A stretch of DNA of 64,000 bases from Corbicula japonica (GCA_038501625.1 JAZAYU010000357.1:372001-436000), one strand, 5' to 3'. Counted from the first letter of the stretch, positions 43,728 to 55,489 are shown. Notes: generated from the letters alone by a model not told the origin. Numbers and translations are program-made.

Positions 43728-43948
43728 TAACCCTTTCCTCCATAAATACGCATTTGTACGCATGTGCGACCAGTGTAGATCTGTGCCGTCTGATCAGGAT
43801 CTGCACTGGTCCCATTTTTTTTCAGAAATAACCTTATCTATTAAAAAGCAAACAGTTTAGATCCTGATCAGACGGCTAGGATGTGCCGAGTGAACTGGAT
43901 CTAAACTGTTCGCCGAAACAATAATGTGCATCAATGCAGGAAAGGGTT
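43728..43948. repeat. Double-hairpin element, family X, copy 12
   Basis: Both termini present (TTAACCCTTTCCTCCATAAA and GGAAAGGGTTAA). The first hairpin has lost about 30 bases in its left arm. Confidence 0.88.
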
Positions 43949-44029
43949 AATCAACGGGACAGTATATAAAACTACTGTTTCTGTAGAATCATTATATTTT
44001 GAGCTGGTTTTATCGGAACTCTTTACTTA

Positions 44030-44215
44030 TAACTCTATGGGTTTTATCGCATGTGCAAACAGGAGGATCCATGCCATCTGATTAGGATCTTCACTATTGC
44101 TGCTTAGAAAGAAATAAATCGAAAAGAGAACAGTGTAGATCCAGATCTAATGGCATGGATGTGCCAGTTGATAATGATCATCGATGTTCGCTCATAGATA
44201 ACAGTCATATCCTAT
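44030..44215. repeat. Double-hairpin element, family X, old copy 13
   Basis: Recognisable only by GGAGGATCCATGCCATCTGA, the spacer remnant and CAGTGTAGATCCAGATCTAA. Confidence 0.6.
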
Positions 44216-44279
44216 GGCCTGTTTCCCTATAAGCAGAGTACATTTACTCTTTACCCCATTAGCAATGGGCTAATTTTTA

Positions 44280-44660
44280 ATTGCTCAGCTTACGAATAAC
44301 ATGAGGTTCTAGAAGACACATTGTTGTGTTGCCCTTTCAAAGAATACTTAGGGATCGCTTTGTCTGTCGCTTTGTATCAAACTTACAAATTATACTGCTT
44401 ATGACAACACGCTCACAATGATACAAATTCTTCAGGTCAAGGTCAAATTTGATGAAGTAATGCCCCATTTCTGTAATATTATCTGCTATATAAAACTGAT
44501 AATTGGCTATAACTTTGCCATTTCTCAATATTTCTTCATCAAACTTTTAAATTATACTGTCAATGACAACACGGTCATGATCGTCATTTTTCGAAGGTCA
44601 GGATAGAGTTATGCCCCTTCTTTGTACTTCCATTTTTATTCTAACATAGTACCTGAGGGC
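44280..44660. repeat. Degenerate tandem repeat of the TATGCCCC type
   Basis: Two to three loose units with TGACAACACG, AAGGTCAAGGTCAAAT and AGTAATGCCCCATTTCTGTA segments, related to the arrays at 45450 and 57000. Open frames here are by-products. Confidence 0.55.
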
Positions 44661-44783
44661 GACACAAGTGTTTAACTATACACCCATCTAGTTCTACAGA
44701 GAATCTTCTTATAGGCCTATAAATTAGTGTACTCTACTCATTAAACACAAACTCTTGAGTTTCAGACTGCACAGTAGATATTC

Positions 44784-45030
44784 TTAACCCATTACACCAT
44801 ATATGCCTGTTTTATGGTCTGTGCAACCAGTGTAGATCTGGATCAGATGGCACATCCATGCTGTCTGATCAGGATCTACACTGTTCTTTACTTGGACGGA
44901 AATAACATAATTTTATAAAAGAGAATAGTGTAGATCCTGATCAGATGGCATGGATGTGCTGGCTGATCTGAATCTATACATGTACTGTTTGTCCATTTGA
45001 TAGTAGCCGTATCCCGTGGAGTAAAGGGTT
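44784..45030. repeat. Double-hairpin element, family X, copy 14
   Basis: Termini TTAACCCATTACACCATATA and GTGGAGTAAAGGGTTAA. Both hairpins present. Belongs to the ACTCCAT-like subtype. Confidence 0.85.
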
Positions 45031-45118
45031 AAACAAAATGTACCATGTAAAAATGGCTAATATGTAGTACATGTACATTTATGATTTTTTGAACTGCAAT
45101 AATACCTTACCTAGATAT

Positions 45119-45325
45119 GTACACCTTTATGGCGTGGGCAAACAGTGTAGATCCAGATCACCTGGCACATCCCTGCCTTCCGATTAGGATCTGCACTGAT
45201 TGCTTTTTTATTTATTGTGTTATTTTTTTATCAAAAAGCAAACCGTTTAGATCCTGATCAGAAGGCACTGATGTGCCGACTAATTTGGATCCACACTGAT
45301 CACATATATGGAGGAAAGGGATAAA
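45119..45325. repeat. Double-hairpin element, family X, copy 15
   Basis: Both hairpins with mismatches. Right end ATGGAGGAAAGGGATAAA. Confidence 0.8.
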
Positions 45326-45429
45326 TTGTTTAGGATCTATGACACATGCATGGACTGTGAACATATTTTGTGTGAAAAGAGTATTATCTAATGAAATAGA
45401 CAATAACGGTAATTTATTAATACAAAAAT

Positions 45430-45770
45430 TGTCTACTGATCTTTTTGTGTTGCCCTTTTTAGTGAAAAAAAGCTGGTATGAAGGGATCACTTTGTCTGAC
45501 TGACAGTTCTTCACAAAACCTTAACCTACATTTTTTTACCATTTCTTGTTTCAAATAATACTTTCTATGGCAATAGCAAAAATAACATAGGCATAACAAG
45601 AGGAGATGCACATACTGTCTCTTAAGTGCTTGTTCAATACTTTTCACAGTTATTGCCCTTCTAATGTTAATAGAGTATGACAGAACCTTTTGTGTTGTCT
45701 TTGTTTCTCACCAACAAGAGATGCATGCATATTTTCAGGATGTATACGCTGAACAATTCAACACAAAGTT
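45430..45770. repeat. Degenerate repeat related to 44280-44660
   Basis: TGTTGCCCTTTTTAGTGAAA, GGGATCACTTTGTCTGACTG and GAGATGCACATACTGTCTC segments. No coding signal. Confidence 0.45.
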
Positions 45771-45778
45771 ATTGAATT

Positions 45779-45988
45779 AACCCTTTCCTCCATATATACA
45801 CATTTTTACGCATGACATTCATGCCATCTGATCAGGATCTGCACTGGTCACATTTTGGTCAGAAATAAACTAACAAATCAAAAAGTGATCAGTTTAGATC
45901 CTGATCAGATGGCACTGATGTGCCGGCTGATCTGGATCTAAACTGTTCATCCATGCAATAAAAGTGTATCTATGGAAGAAAGGGTTAA
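45779..45988. repeat. Double-hairpin element, family X, copy 16
   Basis: Both termini present. The left arm of the first hairpin is deleted, the second hairpin is near perfect (CAGTTTAGATCCTGATCAGA). Confidence 0.87.
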
Positions 45989-45989
45989 C

Positions 45990-47850
45990 ACAATTTGAAT
46001 TAAAATAAAGTATTTTATAAGACCAATCCTTGGCTGTTGCTAAGCAACCACTTGTTGGAATTCACTGACAACTTACTGGAAGCTTCAATAACCAATTAAG
46101 TAGACGCACATATTATCAGCACATTTCTACTCAGTGATCTTCCACAGAGTTATGGCCCTTGTCATATCTGTTTAGCATGATAGAGGGCCATCCATGTACA
46201 GGCTGTTTCTCAGCTATCACAAGTTGGAATTCATTATGGCTGTTTAAAGGATACATTATGTACTCACTAGAACAGAAGATGTTCATGTTGTCAGCATGTT
46301 CTGGCTTTGTGGTATTTCTGCCATTTAACCCCTTCAACTTTCTTGATATTACAAAATTGAACCATAAATATCTGTGCTGTTTCTCATCACCCTCCCGTAG
46401 TATTTAAATAAAACTTTGTGGGACTTCACCGATGTTATTAGCTTATTTATGCAATTCATGAAACTCTGACGTTATGCTCATAAAACATTTGAAAGCACCA
46501 TTCCTGTCCGCACTGTATTCTGGGAACAACTCACTAAATCCATCCAAATTTTATTTGAGGCTAGTTTTACTTATTTGTTCTTGGTGATGCACATAACATA
46601 AGCAATGCAACAAGTTAGAGTTATTGTTCACATTGTTATGGTCCTTTGTTGTGAAATGTTCAAAACATGAAAATTAAATATGTTAATTCTTGATAAAGAA
46701 TATTTTTATATTCTTCTGTTTGCTAGTTTGTTTAAATTTCCTTGAGCACATACATAACAATTACGCTGCATTAGGAATTACATACATCAAGTGAGCACTG
46801 GAACAGCAAAATGTTTACAAATATATAGAATTTTAGAACTACGATTTTGACTGTGAATTTTCGCATATTTTGATAGAGATGAGTTATATCAGGACTTGAC
46901 ACATACAGAAGACACAGCCACACCGCACTGCCAAAAAGTGGAGAGAAAGAGAATGGTTTATCAATGCCGTATGTACATGTACATGTTTTTGGTAAAAGTT
47001 AGTATTTGTCTGACTCATTTTTTATATATATATTTTTCCACAATATCTTAGCAGAAAGATTGGTTCCCTGTTTAATTAGGACTCTATCGACTAAATATGG
47101 CGTACGTATGTTAATAATTTGAAATTGCAGGAAAAGTGTGCAAAATTAGTCATTAGATAAGATGCCCGCAAAATTATATTCTTTTATATACGCACACCTC
47201 AAGTATTTGATATATTCCATGATAAAGTTCAATTATTTCTCTGTAGGCCTGTAATATTCGAAAAGCTCAGCTTTATTTACAAATATTTTTACGTTTGAAC
47301 TTTTTAGACATTGGCGATTTAGGTAAAGTCAGCACGGCATTATTATTATATTATTATAATTATATCCCAAATATGAAGTGAATTAGACGTCAAGAACTTT
47401 CAAAGTTATAAGCAAGATTAACGCATACATCACAACCCGCGGTCTGTCAATTTCCATTTTACGGGTCACTCTATAAAACATATAAATTATCGGTACAAAA
47501 AGACCAAATTCATAAGGCCATGTTTCCGTAAATGCATCAGTGCCAGTGGAAGAAGGTTCAGAGCACGGGGTGTGCTCGTTTTACCAATTCTGCAGTATTT
47601 TGGCCATTGATTTGTCCAAATGGTAGATTTATATTAAAAGTAGTTGACTGGATCCATTTGCCAACAAGTAAAGCTTTTATGTGAGATGCAAGAGTGGAAA
47701 AAGCACCTTCGGAAATATTGATCTGAAGTTTATAATGCTAGCCGTGTACATTGATTTCAAGGGAGACAATGTTACATAGGAGTTTTTCATAAGTTTCTTT
47801 GGATTATCTCCCTTGAACTGGTTTGCAAAGTAGTTCTTTTTGACTGGCTG
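45990..47850. other. Long gene-free stretch
   Basis: AT-rich, with loose relatives of the TATGCCCC-type repeats up to about 46700. Frames of 68-82 codons on both strands overlap and are not credible. Confidence 0.4.
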
Positions 47851-47854
47851 AGAA

Positions 47855-48022
47855 TTAATGTAACTTCTGACAGTGGCATCACTAAAGTAAGGCGACATCG
47901 CCAGGATTAGATTATACAAGTAGAGTTTTAACTACTGAGAGCGGCATCGCTAAAGTTAGACGATTACAATCGCTTAAATTTAATTAACTACTGACAGCGA
48001 CATTGCTAGAGTAAGGCTACAT
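47855..48022. repeat. Three imperfect units of about 65 bp
   Basis: TAACTTCTGACAGTGGCATC, TAACTACTGAGAGCGGCATC and TAACTACTGACAGCGACATT start successive units, each followed by a TAAAG/GTAAGGCGA-type segment. Confidence 0.7.
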
Positions 48023-48179
48023 TGATTGTTATATATTTTAGATGGCAGTAATACTTTAAATTTATGACACTGTAATTATACCGTATATTCTGTAATTTAC
48101 ATTTAAAACATAATTTTTTCAATCGAATCACGTATAAAATACTTGAAAAGATGTATTCACCATCAAAATCTAAAACATG

Positions 48180-48251
48180 TCCAATGACACCCATAACCCT
48201 GCTTCCAATAAATCTACATCATACCCAATGACACCCATAACCTTGCTTCCA
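48180..48251. repeat. Short direct repeat
   Basis: CCAATGACACCCATAACCCT and CCAATGACACCCATAACCTT, about 43 bases apart, each followed by GCTTCCA. Confidence 0.85.
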
Positions 48252-48700
48252 GTATTTTTCAACTTATGTCCCTTTATTCACTTAAATTTTGCATTAAGCA
48301 TATATTATTAACAAGTTTTCCAACTCTTCAAAAAATATTTAATAGTTATTTCCCTTTTCAATTCACTATATAAGGTACGTTAAGGAATTATTTCAATTTC
48401 CTCCCTTACCACTTACTTCTTAACATTATTCCTGTTTGCACATAAATGATTGGCTATATGTGTTTTGTTCTTTTAATCTATAAATTGCATTTATTTCAAA
48501 TGAATCGAAAAGTCGAGCACGCTATCTCCTCTGACAGTTCTTGTTTTTATGCGTTCTTTATTGAATGAAATTATCTTAACGGGAATATAAGCATAAAAGT
48601 GGATACTTTTTATTTTTGTTCAGTATATATTTTTCTTAAGTATAGTTAGTTTAACAATGAATACTTAATCTGATCATATTCATTAATTGTTTGTAAACAG

Positions 48701-48873
48701 AACTGTTTTTTCAAGCTCATAAATCTGAGATTGAAACATCACCGGAAGTCTTGGCAGGCAAGGTGGAACTTCTTCCGGACTTGTTACAGAAACTTCTAGA
48801 GCCGCCAATACAAGTCGAAAGTACGAGAATAGTTTTATTCGATGGAATAAGCGGGCTTTTAACAGTGCTTTAG
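48701..48873 (+). CDS. Candidate terminal exon, unidentified
   Basis: Possible acceptor TTGTTTGTAAACAG at 48700. After two bases the frame reads LFFQAHKSEIETSPEVLAGK, VELLPDLLQKLLEPPIQVES and TRIVLFDGISGLLTVL to TAG 48871-48873. The Leu/Glu-rich helical text and higher GC stand out from the surroundings. No upstream exon was found on the plus strand nearby. The minus-strand frame over the same bases (73 codons) is judged a shadow. It could also be a relic of a retrocopied gene. Confidence 0.4.
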
Positions 48874-49370
48874 GAAGAGGGGATATTCTAGGAAATGAAT
48901 GCATAATTTTTGAAGTTCATATCAACATGGTATTCGCCTGTGAAACTGATATTCCTCTTCCGTAAAATGAGAAAAACAATGATTCATTGTCAGTTAAAAT
49001 GAAAATCAATGACGGAAAGTTTTTATAAACACAGGCTCCGTTCAGCTATACTTCCATACTATCGAAATCCAAAGTAAGTAACTCTGCTTCCATGTTTTTG
49101 CCTCGGATATTCTTTCATGAAATTTGTCGTTATCTAAGCTGCAATGCTTAGCAGAAAAAATCAAAGCGCTGAAAGCGTTGAATAACTGCCGGCGTTGAAT
49201 TTGTGGCTGTCCTAGAGAGCCACGTCCGGGAAGTTTAAAAGTAAATATCTTTGTAGATAAAGAGAATCTGAAGCTGTGGTTTCAAATAGTTGTAGGGAAA
49301 TAATTGAACTTTATTATGGAATATTTCAAATATATCAGGTTTGGTACTAACAAAGATAGATCTATTTGCG
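48874..49370. other. No gene seen
   Basis: Unique sequence between the 48.7-kb exon and the minus-strand 49.5-kb region. Confidence 0.4.
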
Positions 49371-49379
49371 GCCGATTCA

Positions 49380-49561
49380 TCAAATGACGTATTTCGTCGA
49401 AAATTTGCACACGTTTTCTGCAATTTCTCTATAAATAATATTCTTGTACGTTATGATCTCGTCAGTAGATTCCTTTTCAAACAGGGAATCAATCTGTATA
49501 TTCAAGTTTTCTGCGGAGATGTTGCGGAAAATGTGAAAATCAAGCCAATACTCAAATTTAC
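49380..49561 (-). CDS. Open minus-strand frame downstream of the signal-peptide exon
   Basis: This frame extends without stops from about 49680 down to TGA at 49380. Its upstream part is cysteine-rich (RCCECRVYADDSCACTCSGK), its end reads NIQIDSLFEKESTDEIITYK. A possible acceptor (AATATACAG) near 49494 would join the signal-peptide exon in phase 0 through an intron of under 70 bases. Alternatively the cysteine-rich frame was joined to the signal peptide before a frameshift. Function not assigned. Confidence 0.3.
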
Positions 49562-49696
49562 CTGAACACGTACATGCGCAACTATCGTCGGCATACACAC
49601 GGCATTCACAACATCTGGTTGAACGGTGTGAGCTAAGGACAATGCACTCACAATGCAAATGAAAACAGTCTTAGCCAGTTCTTTATAAAAGGACAT
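49562..49696 (-). CDS. Candidate first exon with signal peptide, minus strand
   Basis: ATG 49696 opens MSFYKELAKTVFICIVSALS with a clear hydrophobic core, then LAHTVQPDVV and a donor CAG|GTAAAT at 49561. 45 codons, phase 0. A second potential donor GTGAGT lies inside the hydrophobic core. A TATAAAG lies about 150 bases upstream on the minus strand (near 49843). The overlapping frame is cysteine-rich. A secreted protein is the likely product if real. Confidence 0.4.
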
Positions 49697-49699
49697 GCT

Positions 49700-51000
49700 T
49701 GCATACGCGGTTGAAGTGCAGCTAAAGCAACGTGCCTTCGATCATATTAAAAACTACCCCTATTATACAAACATATGATACTTCTTCTTAATAGTTGGAA
49801 AAGTAACTTAAAGAAATAAATGTGGGTTGTCGCTTCCCTTTATACTGTGTGTCCGACAAACGGCACGGCAGTAAAATCACACATTTGGGTCGAGATCTAA
49901 TATGCTGTTCTCGCTTTATTTACCAATGTATGGCAAGCGGTTTTGTTTAAGAGACTAACATTTTTATTTGTGAAAAAAAAACAAATCAACATAACAGTTC
50001 ACAACTTTGTGTTACTGCTTTTAGGAAAACTACAAAAAAAACAAAGCTCGGAGAAGAAGTGTTCGCCAGGTCTCGTGCGCCCTGCACGTGATGTCAGGAT
50101 TAATCCAATTTCTCAATCATTGTGATTGAATAGCTCTTCTTACACAAAAGGCTGTCAGTAAGCCTATATCAAAACGCATCTCGTGCAGGTCAAATGATTT
50201 CTATATAGTAAGAAGAATGGCTATTCATTTAATTAATTAGCCTGAGGCTAAGACTCGAAGAATATCATAGCAATATGTGAATCAATCGAAGTAAATCCAC
50301 AACAAAGTGAACAACATGTACATATATCAACATACTTAGCCTCCTCTTATGTTTTGTATCGCTTAGTTTTTGTGAATTTAAGTAAATAGAATTTTAATGA
50401 ATTTTTAGATCTAGCTTTTTTCTTACTTTTCTAACGTGTCTTACTGTATGCAAAATAAAGATACATTAGTAATATTCATTTGTGCAAAGATCCATTGAAC
50501 GGTATTTCGCCGTTATTGATCGTGAGATTTTGATAATTTTCTTTTAAAAACATTTTAGTGATCGCGTAGTAGATACTGTAAGTGTTCGTTAAGTACTGTA
50601 AAACAGAAACCAATCAAATAACAAAACAATCCGTCTTCTTAATGTTCAAAACCCACAAACGCCCTGGATCACAAAACGGGTGTACTGTAGACTGTGATGT
50701 ATATCGGACCAAGATCCATTGATTTTGTTCTAAAATTCGTTTGTTTGTTTGTGATTTTGTTGTTGTGGCTGTGATTTATATCAGGCCAAGATTATTTACT
50801 TTGTTCAGAAATTCGGCTTTGTTGTTGTTTTGTTGTGTTTTTTTTGGCCAGGTATCTATGATAATATGTGGTTGTGCACGTGCTACTTGCCCCACAATTA
50901 TCATGAAACCGCCTACCTCGTTACGTAAACACGCCCTTTCTCCTTTATTGATCAATAGATTTGGAGGAAAATCGGAATAATTTATGTGTGTTGGTCACGT
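49700..51000. other. Intergenic, possible promoters at both ends
   Basis: Contains TATAAAG on the minus strand near 49843 and leads into the 51-kb promoter. Otherwise no feature. Confidence 0.4.
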
Positions 51001-51010
51001 GATTCCCTGA

Positions 51011-51017
51011 TATAAAT
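51011..51017 (+). promoter_or_regulatory. TATA box of the 51-kb gene
   Basis: TATAAAT, 138 bases before ATG 51149, preceded by GGTCACGTGATTCC, which contains a CACGTG E-box. Transcription would start near 51040. Confidence 0.55.
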
Positions 51018-51148
51018 ACTGCGGTTTGCATTGTGTACGTCGGAGATCATTAGCTATACTTATAGTGCATATCATCTCTAAACATTGTATAAGGCTATTT
51101 TTGAGAGTTTTGAGTTACGAGCTTGCTACTTGTCTTACTTGGCTTACT

Positions 51149-51197
51149 ATGGGTCTTCTGTCTGTTTTCCGACGCTTTCTCGGGTGCTTCACCTTGG
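51149..51197 (+). CDS. Exon 1 of an unidentified gene
   Basis: First ATG after the TATA box in the open frame. Encodes MGLLSVFRRFLGCFTL, a short amphipathic basic/hydrophobic start. Strong donor G|GTAAGT at 51198, phase 1. Upstream in the same frame there is no ATG. Confidence 0.6.
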
Positions 51198-51595
51198 GTA
51201 AGTTGATTTTCTTTCTTTCATTGCTTGAAAAAAAATGTGCCTGTTGTGTTCGTGCAACTTCAATTGTGTGTTTGTTTGCGGATCGTTTACTGCAAAAGAA
51301 AATGGCGCGATTTTTGAAGTTTGTGATATAGCCTTTTAGGAATATATAGAAATATATTTAAGATTCGTAGATAAAAATTATGGCGAAAACAATATAAATA
51401 TGAACCGAAAAAAGGCGGGATTTTACAAGTTGTGTCGTTCGATTTTACGAGTCACCCCTGTGACTGGAGAATGGTGACCCATTATCAGAGTATTTTAATT
51501 TTAACATTTGTAATGATTGATATTTATTTTCAAATGAATTATTGAACATGTAGAATGTTTATCATTGTTCTAACGTTGGTTTCTGTATGTTCCAG
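51198..51595 (+). other. Intron 1 of the 51-kb gene
   Basis: 398 bases, GTAAGTTG to TGTATGTTCCAG. Confidence 0.6.
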
Positions 51596-51718
51596 AGAGA
51601 TCGGATGTTGGGTACTCGGCTGTCCGTTACTGCGCCCTGACCGAGGAAGTGGAGTTCCTGCGCCCTGGTGTTGGTCCTGCACTTCCGGCTGCCCAGCCTT
51701 TGCCTGTACCCGCGGATG
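51596..51718 (+). CDS. Exon 2 of the 51-kb gene
   Basis: Continues in phase 1 as ERSDVGYSAVRYCALTEEVE and FLRPGVGPALPAAQPLPVPA with donor GGATG|GTAAGT at 51719. 123 bases, phase 1 to phase 1. GC is far above the local background and both splice sites are strong. The Pro/Ala tail suggests a linker before later domains. The following exons were not found in the remaining 12 kb. Family unknown. Confidence 0.6.
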
Positions 51719-52007
51719 GTAAGTCATTGTTTGCATAATATATTAATTATACTGCAGGTGCTTTGCAAATGGACCATGTGTTAATTTTTAGGAAAACTTG
51801 GTATTTGTTAGTAAATTTTGTATGGATAGACTGATAATGGTTCTGGCTTGGCAAAATAAAACAAAAACATTGGGTGTGTTCAGTGTAGTGTAGAACCTAC
51901 AATATCTATTTATTATAGTGGAATCATCTTCTTTAGTTGGAAGAAAAACAAGGTCTATCTCCAAAGTACCTGTGTTAAAAATTCTGTGATTACTAAATGT
52001 TAATGTT
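51719..52007 (+). other. Intron sequence after exon 2 of the 51-kb gene
   Basis: No coding signal. It leads into a family X element. Confidence 0.4.
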
Positions 52008-52250
52008 TCCTGCATATATACACCTTTTATCACGGCAACCTGTGTAGATCCAGATAAGCTGGTACATTTATTCCATCTGATCAGGATCTGCATTGTTTGC
52101 TAAATTAGATTTACTGGATTATTTCTGACTTAAAAACCAACAATGCAGATCCTGGTCAGACAGCCCAGCTGTGCCAGCTGATCTGGATCTACACTGGTTA
52201 CCCCTATGAAAACTTAAAAAGGTGTATATTTTTATTTAACTGGAGATGTT
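52008..52250. repeat. Double-hairpin element, family X, copy 17
   Basis: Both hairpins recognisable, outer ends eroded. A second diverged fragment with GCAGTAAAGGGTTAA follows to 52370. Confidence 0.75.
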
Positions 52251-52399
52251 CTGATAATAAGACCCAGGTACAATGTGAAGTGTCAGTTGATTATGATCAA
52301 CTGGAACATTTGTGCTTGCTGATCTGGAGCTAGACTGTTCACCAAGGTGTATCTATGCAGTAAAGGGTTAAAATATTGCTTGATACCATTAACTTTATT

Positions 52400-52654
52400 T
52401 TGTACTGTGATACAATATATATATAAGTTTGCTTCATACCACAATAGACAGGGTAGGATGTAAGATTTCCAAATATGGCATTCATTTGGGCCATTCTTTG
52501 GGTAATTGCAGGATAATTTACAACTGCTTGGCCAAAATCCTCATGAAAATTAAATATTGCTGCCCCAAGAAGGGATTCGCCCCACCATAGGATTTTTCTG
52601 CATAGCTGTCTTAAAGCTGGCCTTTGACACCGTTTTCCAGCCAATGAAGTGTAG
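52400..52654 (-). pseudogene. Protein-like minus-strand fragment, unknown
   Basis: Open frame reading SLAGKRCQRPALRQLCRKIL, then GESLLGAAIFNFHEDFGQAV and VNYPAITQRMAQMNAIFGNL. It is truncated on its 5' side by a family X element at 52655 and has no start codon of its own. Composition suggests a former coding exon or transposon fragment. No motif allows naming it. Confidence 0.35.
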
Positions 52655-52877
52655 TTAACCCTTTCTTCCATTTATACGCATGTGCGACCAGTGTAGATCC
52701 AGATTAGCCGGCACATTCATGTCCTCTGATCAGGATCTGGAGTGGTCGCAGTTTGGTCAGAAATAACGTAATGAATTAAAAAGCGAACAGTTTAGATCCT
52801 GATCAGATGGCACTGATTTGTCGGCTGATCTGGATCCAAACTGTTGCCCATGCAATAAAGGTGTATCTATGGAGGGT
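52655..52877. repeat. Double-hairpin element, family X, copy 18
   Basis: Left end TTAACCCTTTCTTCCATTTA. Both hairpins good, right end reduced to ATGGAGG. Confidence 0.87.
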
Positions 52878-53059
52878 GAATAGAAGATGGTTTGTAAATT
52901 ATAACTAATCCACTAAATACAGCATTAAAATTAGATGACTTATTTAAATTGATACAAGTTCTATAATATATATAATAATAGTAGTTACTTTTACCAGAAA
53001 AGCACCTGCTGGTATATTATTAACCATTATAAATTCAATTTTATATTGATTTACTATTT

Positions 53060-53292
53060 AACCCATTACTCCAGATATACACCTTTATTCGCATGTGCAA
53101 CCAGTGTAGATCCAGATCAGCCGGCTATCTGTGCCGTCTGATCTGCACTGGTGGCATTTTAGTCAGAGATAACCTAACAAATAAAATGCAAACAGTTTAG
53201 ATCCTGATCAGACAGCTTGGATGTACCAGCTGATCTGGATCTAAACTGTTTGCCTTAGAAATTAAGGTATATCTATGGACGAAAGGGTTAAA
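53060..53292. repeat. Double-hairpin element, family X, copy 19
   Basis: TTAACCCATTACTCCAGATA on the left, GGACGAAAGGGTTAA on the right. First hairpin shortened by about 10 bases. Confidence 0.88.
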
Positions 53293-53474
53293 GTACTGTA
53301 TTTAACTGGCATAAATACGAAGTGTTAAAAGGTATCTTTAGTATTTAAAGGCATTTTTGCTATTTCTATTTGTTTATATAGAAAAATATTAGCCTTATTG
53401 TGTGTAAGTGCAACTTTATGAAATTAATGTCAGACATTGAAATCACCTCCTTAAGATGATTAGATGACATTGCT

Positions 53475-53973
53475 CAGTCTTCGCCTTTAGGTTTCAAAAC
53501 CACTTGTCCGTTCGGGCAAGTAGGATAGGATTTTTACTTGCCCGACCTAGACTTTTGTTGTCCGAAAATGCAAGATGATATAAACTCAATAAAAAAGACA
53601 TATTATTTGACCTTTTGCGAATCGCCGATCTTCTCTTTTTCACACGCTAAGGCTGTGCACCTTCGTAAAATTTTAATTGCATCGCAATAACTAATGACAA
53701 ATTAAAATAGATCGGTTATTGAAATTACAAGCGTCTTACAGATAATTATTACGTTATTTGCAATAAGCGTTTAGTGTACGTGATTAGTTTAAAAATAACC
53801 CGTCATGGTTTACAAGTGATAAAGTCCGTCTGTCACGATCCTGACCGTTTGTTAGCATAAAAACCGTCCCGGACGGACTTGCCCGTTCGGGCAACCGACC
53901 AGGCACACCAAGGTTGTCCGGACCGTAATTTACGTGCCCCGGGCTTCGGGCAACCCGCTTACATCGAAGACTG
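53475..53973. mobile_element. Small DNA element with CAGTCTTCG ends and 6-bp target duplication
   Basis: Starts CAGTCTTCG, ends CGAAGACTG, flanked on both sides by ATTGCT (53469-53474 and 53974-53979). Inside are CGTTCGGGCAAG and CTTGCCCGTTCGGGCAA motifs. 499 bp, no ORF. The CAG...CTG ends suggest a hAT-like element, but those normally make 8-bp duplications, so the class is open. Confidence 0.75.
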
Positions 53974-54074
53974 ATTGCTTATTGTGCGATATTTATTATT
54001 GTTAAGATAGGTATCATTATTTTCTAATAGTAATGGTGTAAATTCATGCAAATCCAATTTTGAGAAAAAAATAA

Positions 54075-54780
54075 TGCCCAAAAGTAATCAAATTTTTTAT
54101 CATGTTTTGACGACCCATTGTCAATACCTTATTGTTTATTTGAACACGGGAGCTAACCATGTTTCAATTGGTCCATGTCAGTTACCACTTCCCTTGTTAG
54201 TCAATTATCAGACCTTTGTTTATTCTGCACTGCTTATTGACATTATTCATCTATAGTTCAATTTACGCATTGAGCCGTGAATGCACTTTTGTATTTATAG
54301 ATTTTTGGAATATTCCACAAAATAGGGAAGTTAGTTATTTCAATCATAGCTCAAAATGTTAAAGGTGGACATCTCTCTAACAAAACTTTCATGGCCTTGG
54401 CAGTAGCGCAACTGATATATAATAATTGTTTTAAAACGGCTTTGAGTTTGAATCCCATGAGGGTTTTTTTTCGTTGTTTTTTATCATTTTTCGATACATT
54501 TTTGTTGACACCGACTAAAATGCCATTAAATCGTGCAAATTTCATGTATTAACCTTTCATCAAACAGGTTGATGTCGCGATCGAAGCTTACTTAAACAAA
54601 GTTATCAGACGATGCCAAAACATTGTGCAAAATGGTTTTGAATTTTATAACTAAAAGGAAGAGAATGTAATGACTAAAATTGTTTATAAAAACGCCAAGT
54701 TTCTTTTCCAAGTTATCAGCCCCCCCTAGGTGCGAAGGTTTAATGGATCAAAATGCTTGAATCTGCTTGATATTGAAATC
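54075..54780. other. No gene seen
   Basis: Two 60-64 codon frames without supporting signals. Confidence 0.4.
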
Positions 54781-55480
54781 CAATTACCGGTATTGTTTGT
54801 TGTTGGATAGCAGGGTCTACTTTTGCAGTTTCATGATAATGGCTGGAAACTTTCAATATCTGTTTGGCATCAAAAGTAGAAAACCATGATACTTTTCCCT
54901 GGTAGCCAACTTGATTGTTGTTGGGGAGCAGGGTCTACTTTTGCAGTTTTCAAGATATAAATGGCTGTAAACTTTCAATATCTGTTTGGCATCAAAAGTA
55001 GACAAGTGTTATACCTTTCTGTGGTAGCTGATTCAGTTGTTTGGGAGCAGGGTCGACTTTTGCAGTTTTTAGATAATGATTAGAGACTTTCAATATCTGT
55101 TGTTCATCAAATGTTGGGCATCAAAAGTAGCCTAAAGTGTTGCACCTTTCCCTGGAGTGGTAGACAAACATTGTTTGTTATTGGGGAGCTGAGGGTCTAC
55201 TTTTTGCAGTTTCCAACATAAAGACTTGAAACTTTTAATAATCTGTTATGTGTCAAATGTAAATTAGTATTGTACTATTTCTTAATATCCAATCCAATAA
55301 TGTTTGTTGTTCAGGGGAGCAGTGTCTATGTTTGCAGTTTTCAAGATAATGACTTGAAACTTTAAACATCAGTGTTTGGCATCCAAAAATTATAAAATGT
55401 TAATTAGTGTTGTAATTTTTTTGATTTGTAAGCATCTCAGTTGTTTGTTGGAGAGGAGCAAAGTCTACTTTTACAATTTT
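54781..55480. repeat. Tandem repeat of about 120-130 bp, six diverged units
   Basis: Units share GCAGGGTCTACTTTTGCAGT, GAAACTTTCAATATCTGTTT and GGCATCAAAAGTAG. A detached partial unit is at 56375-56445. Confidence 0.88.
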
Positions 55481-55489
55481 TTACCCTTA

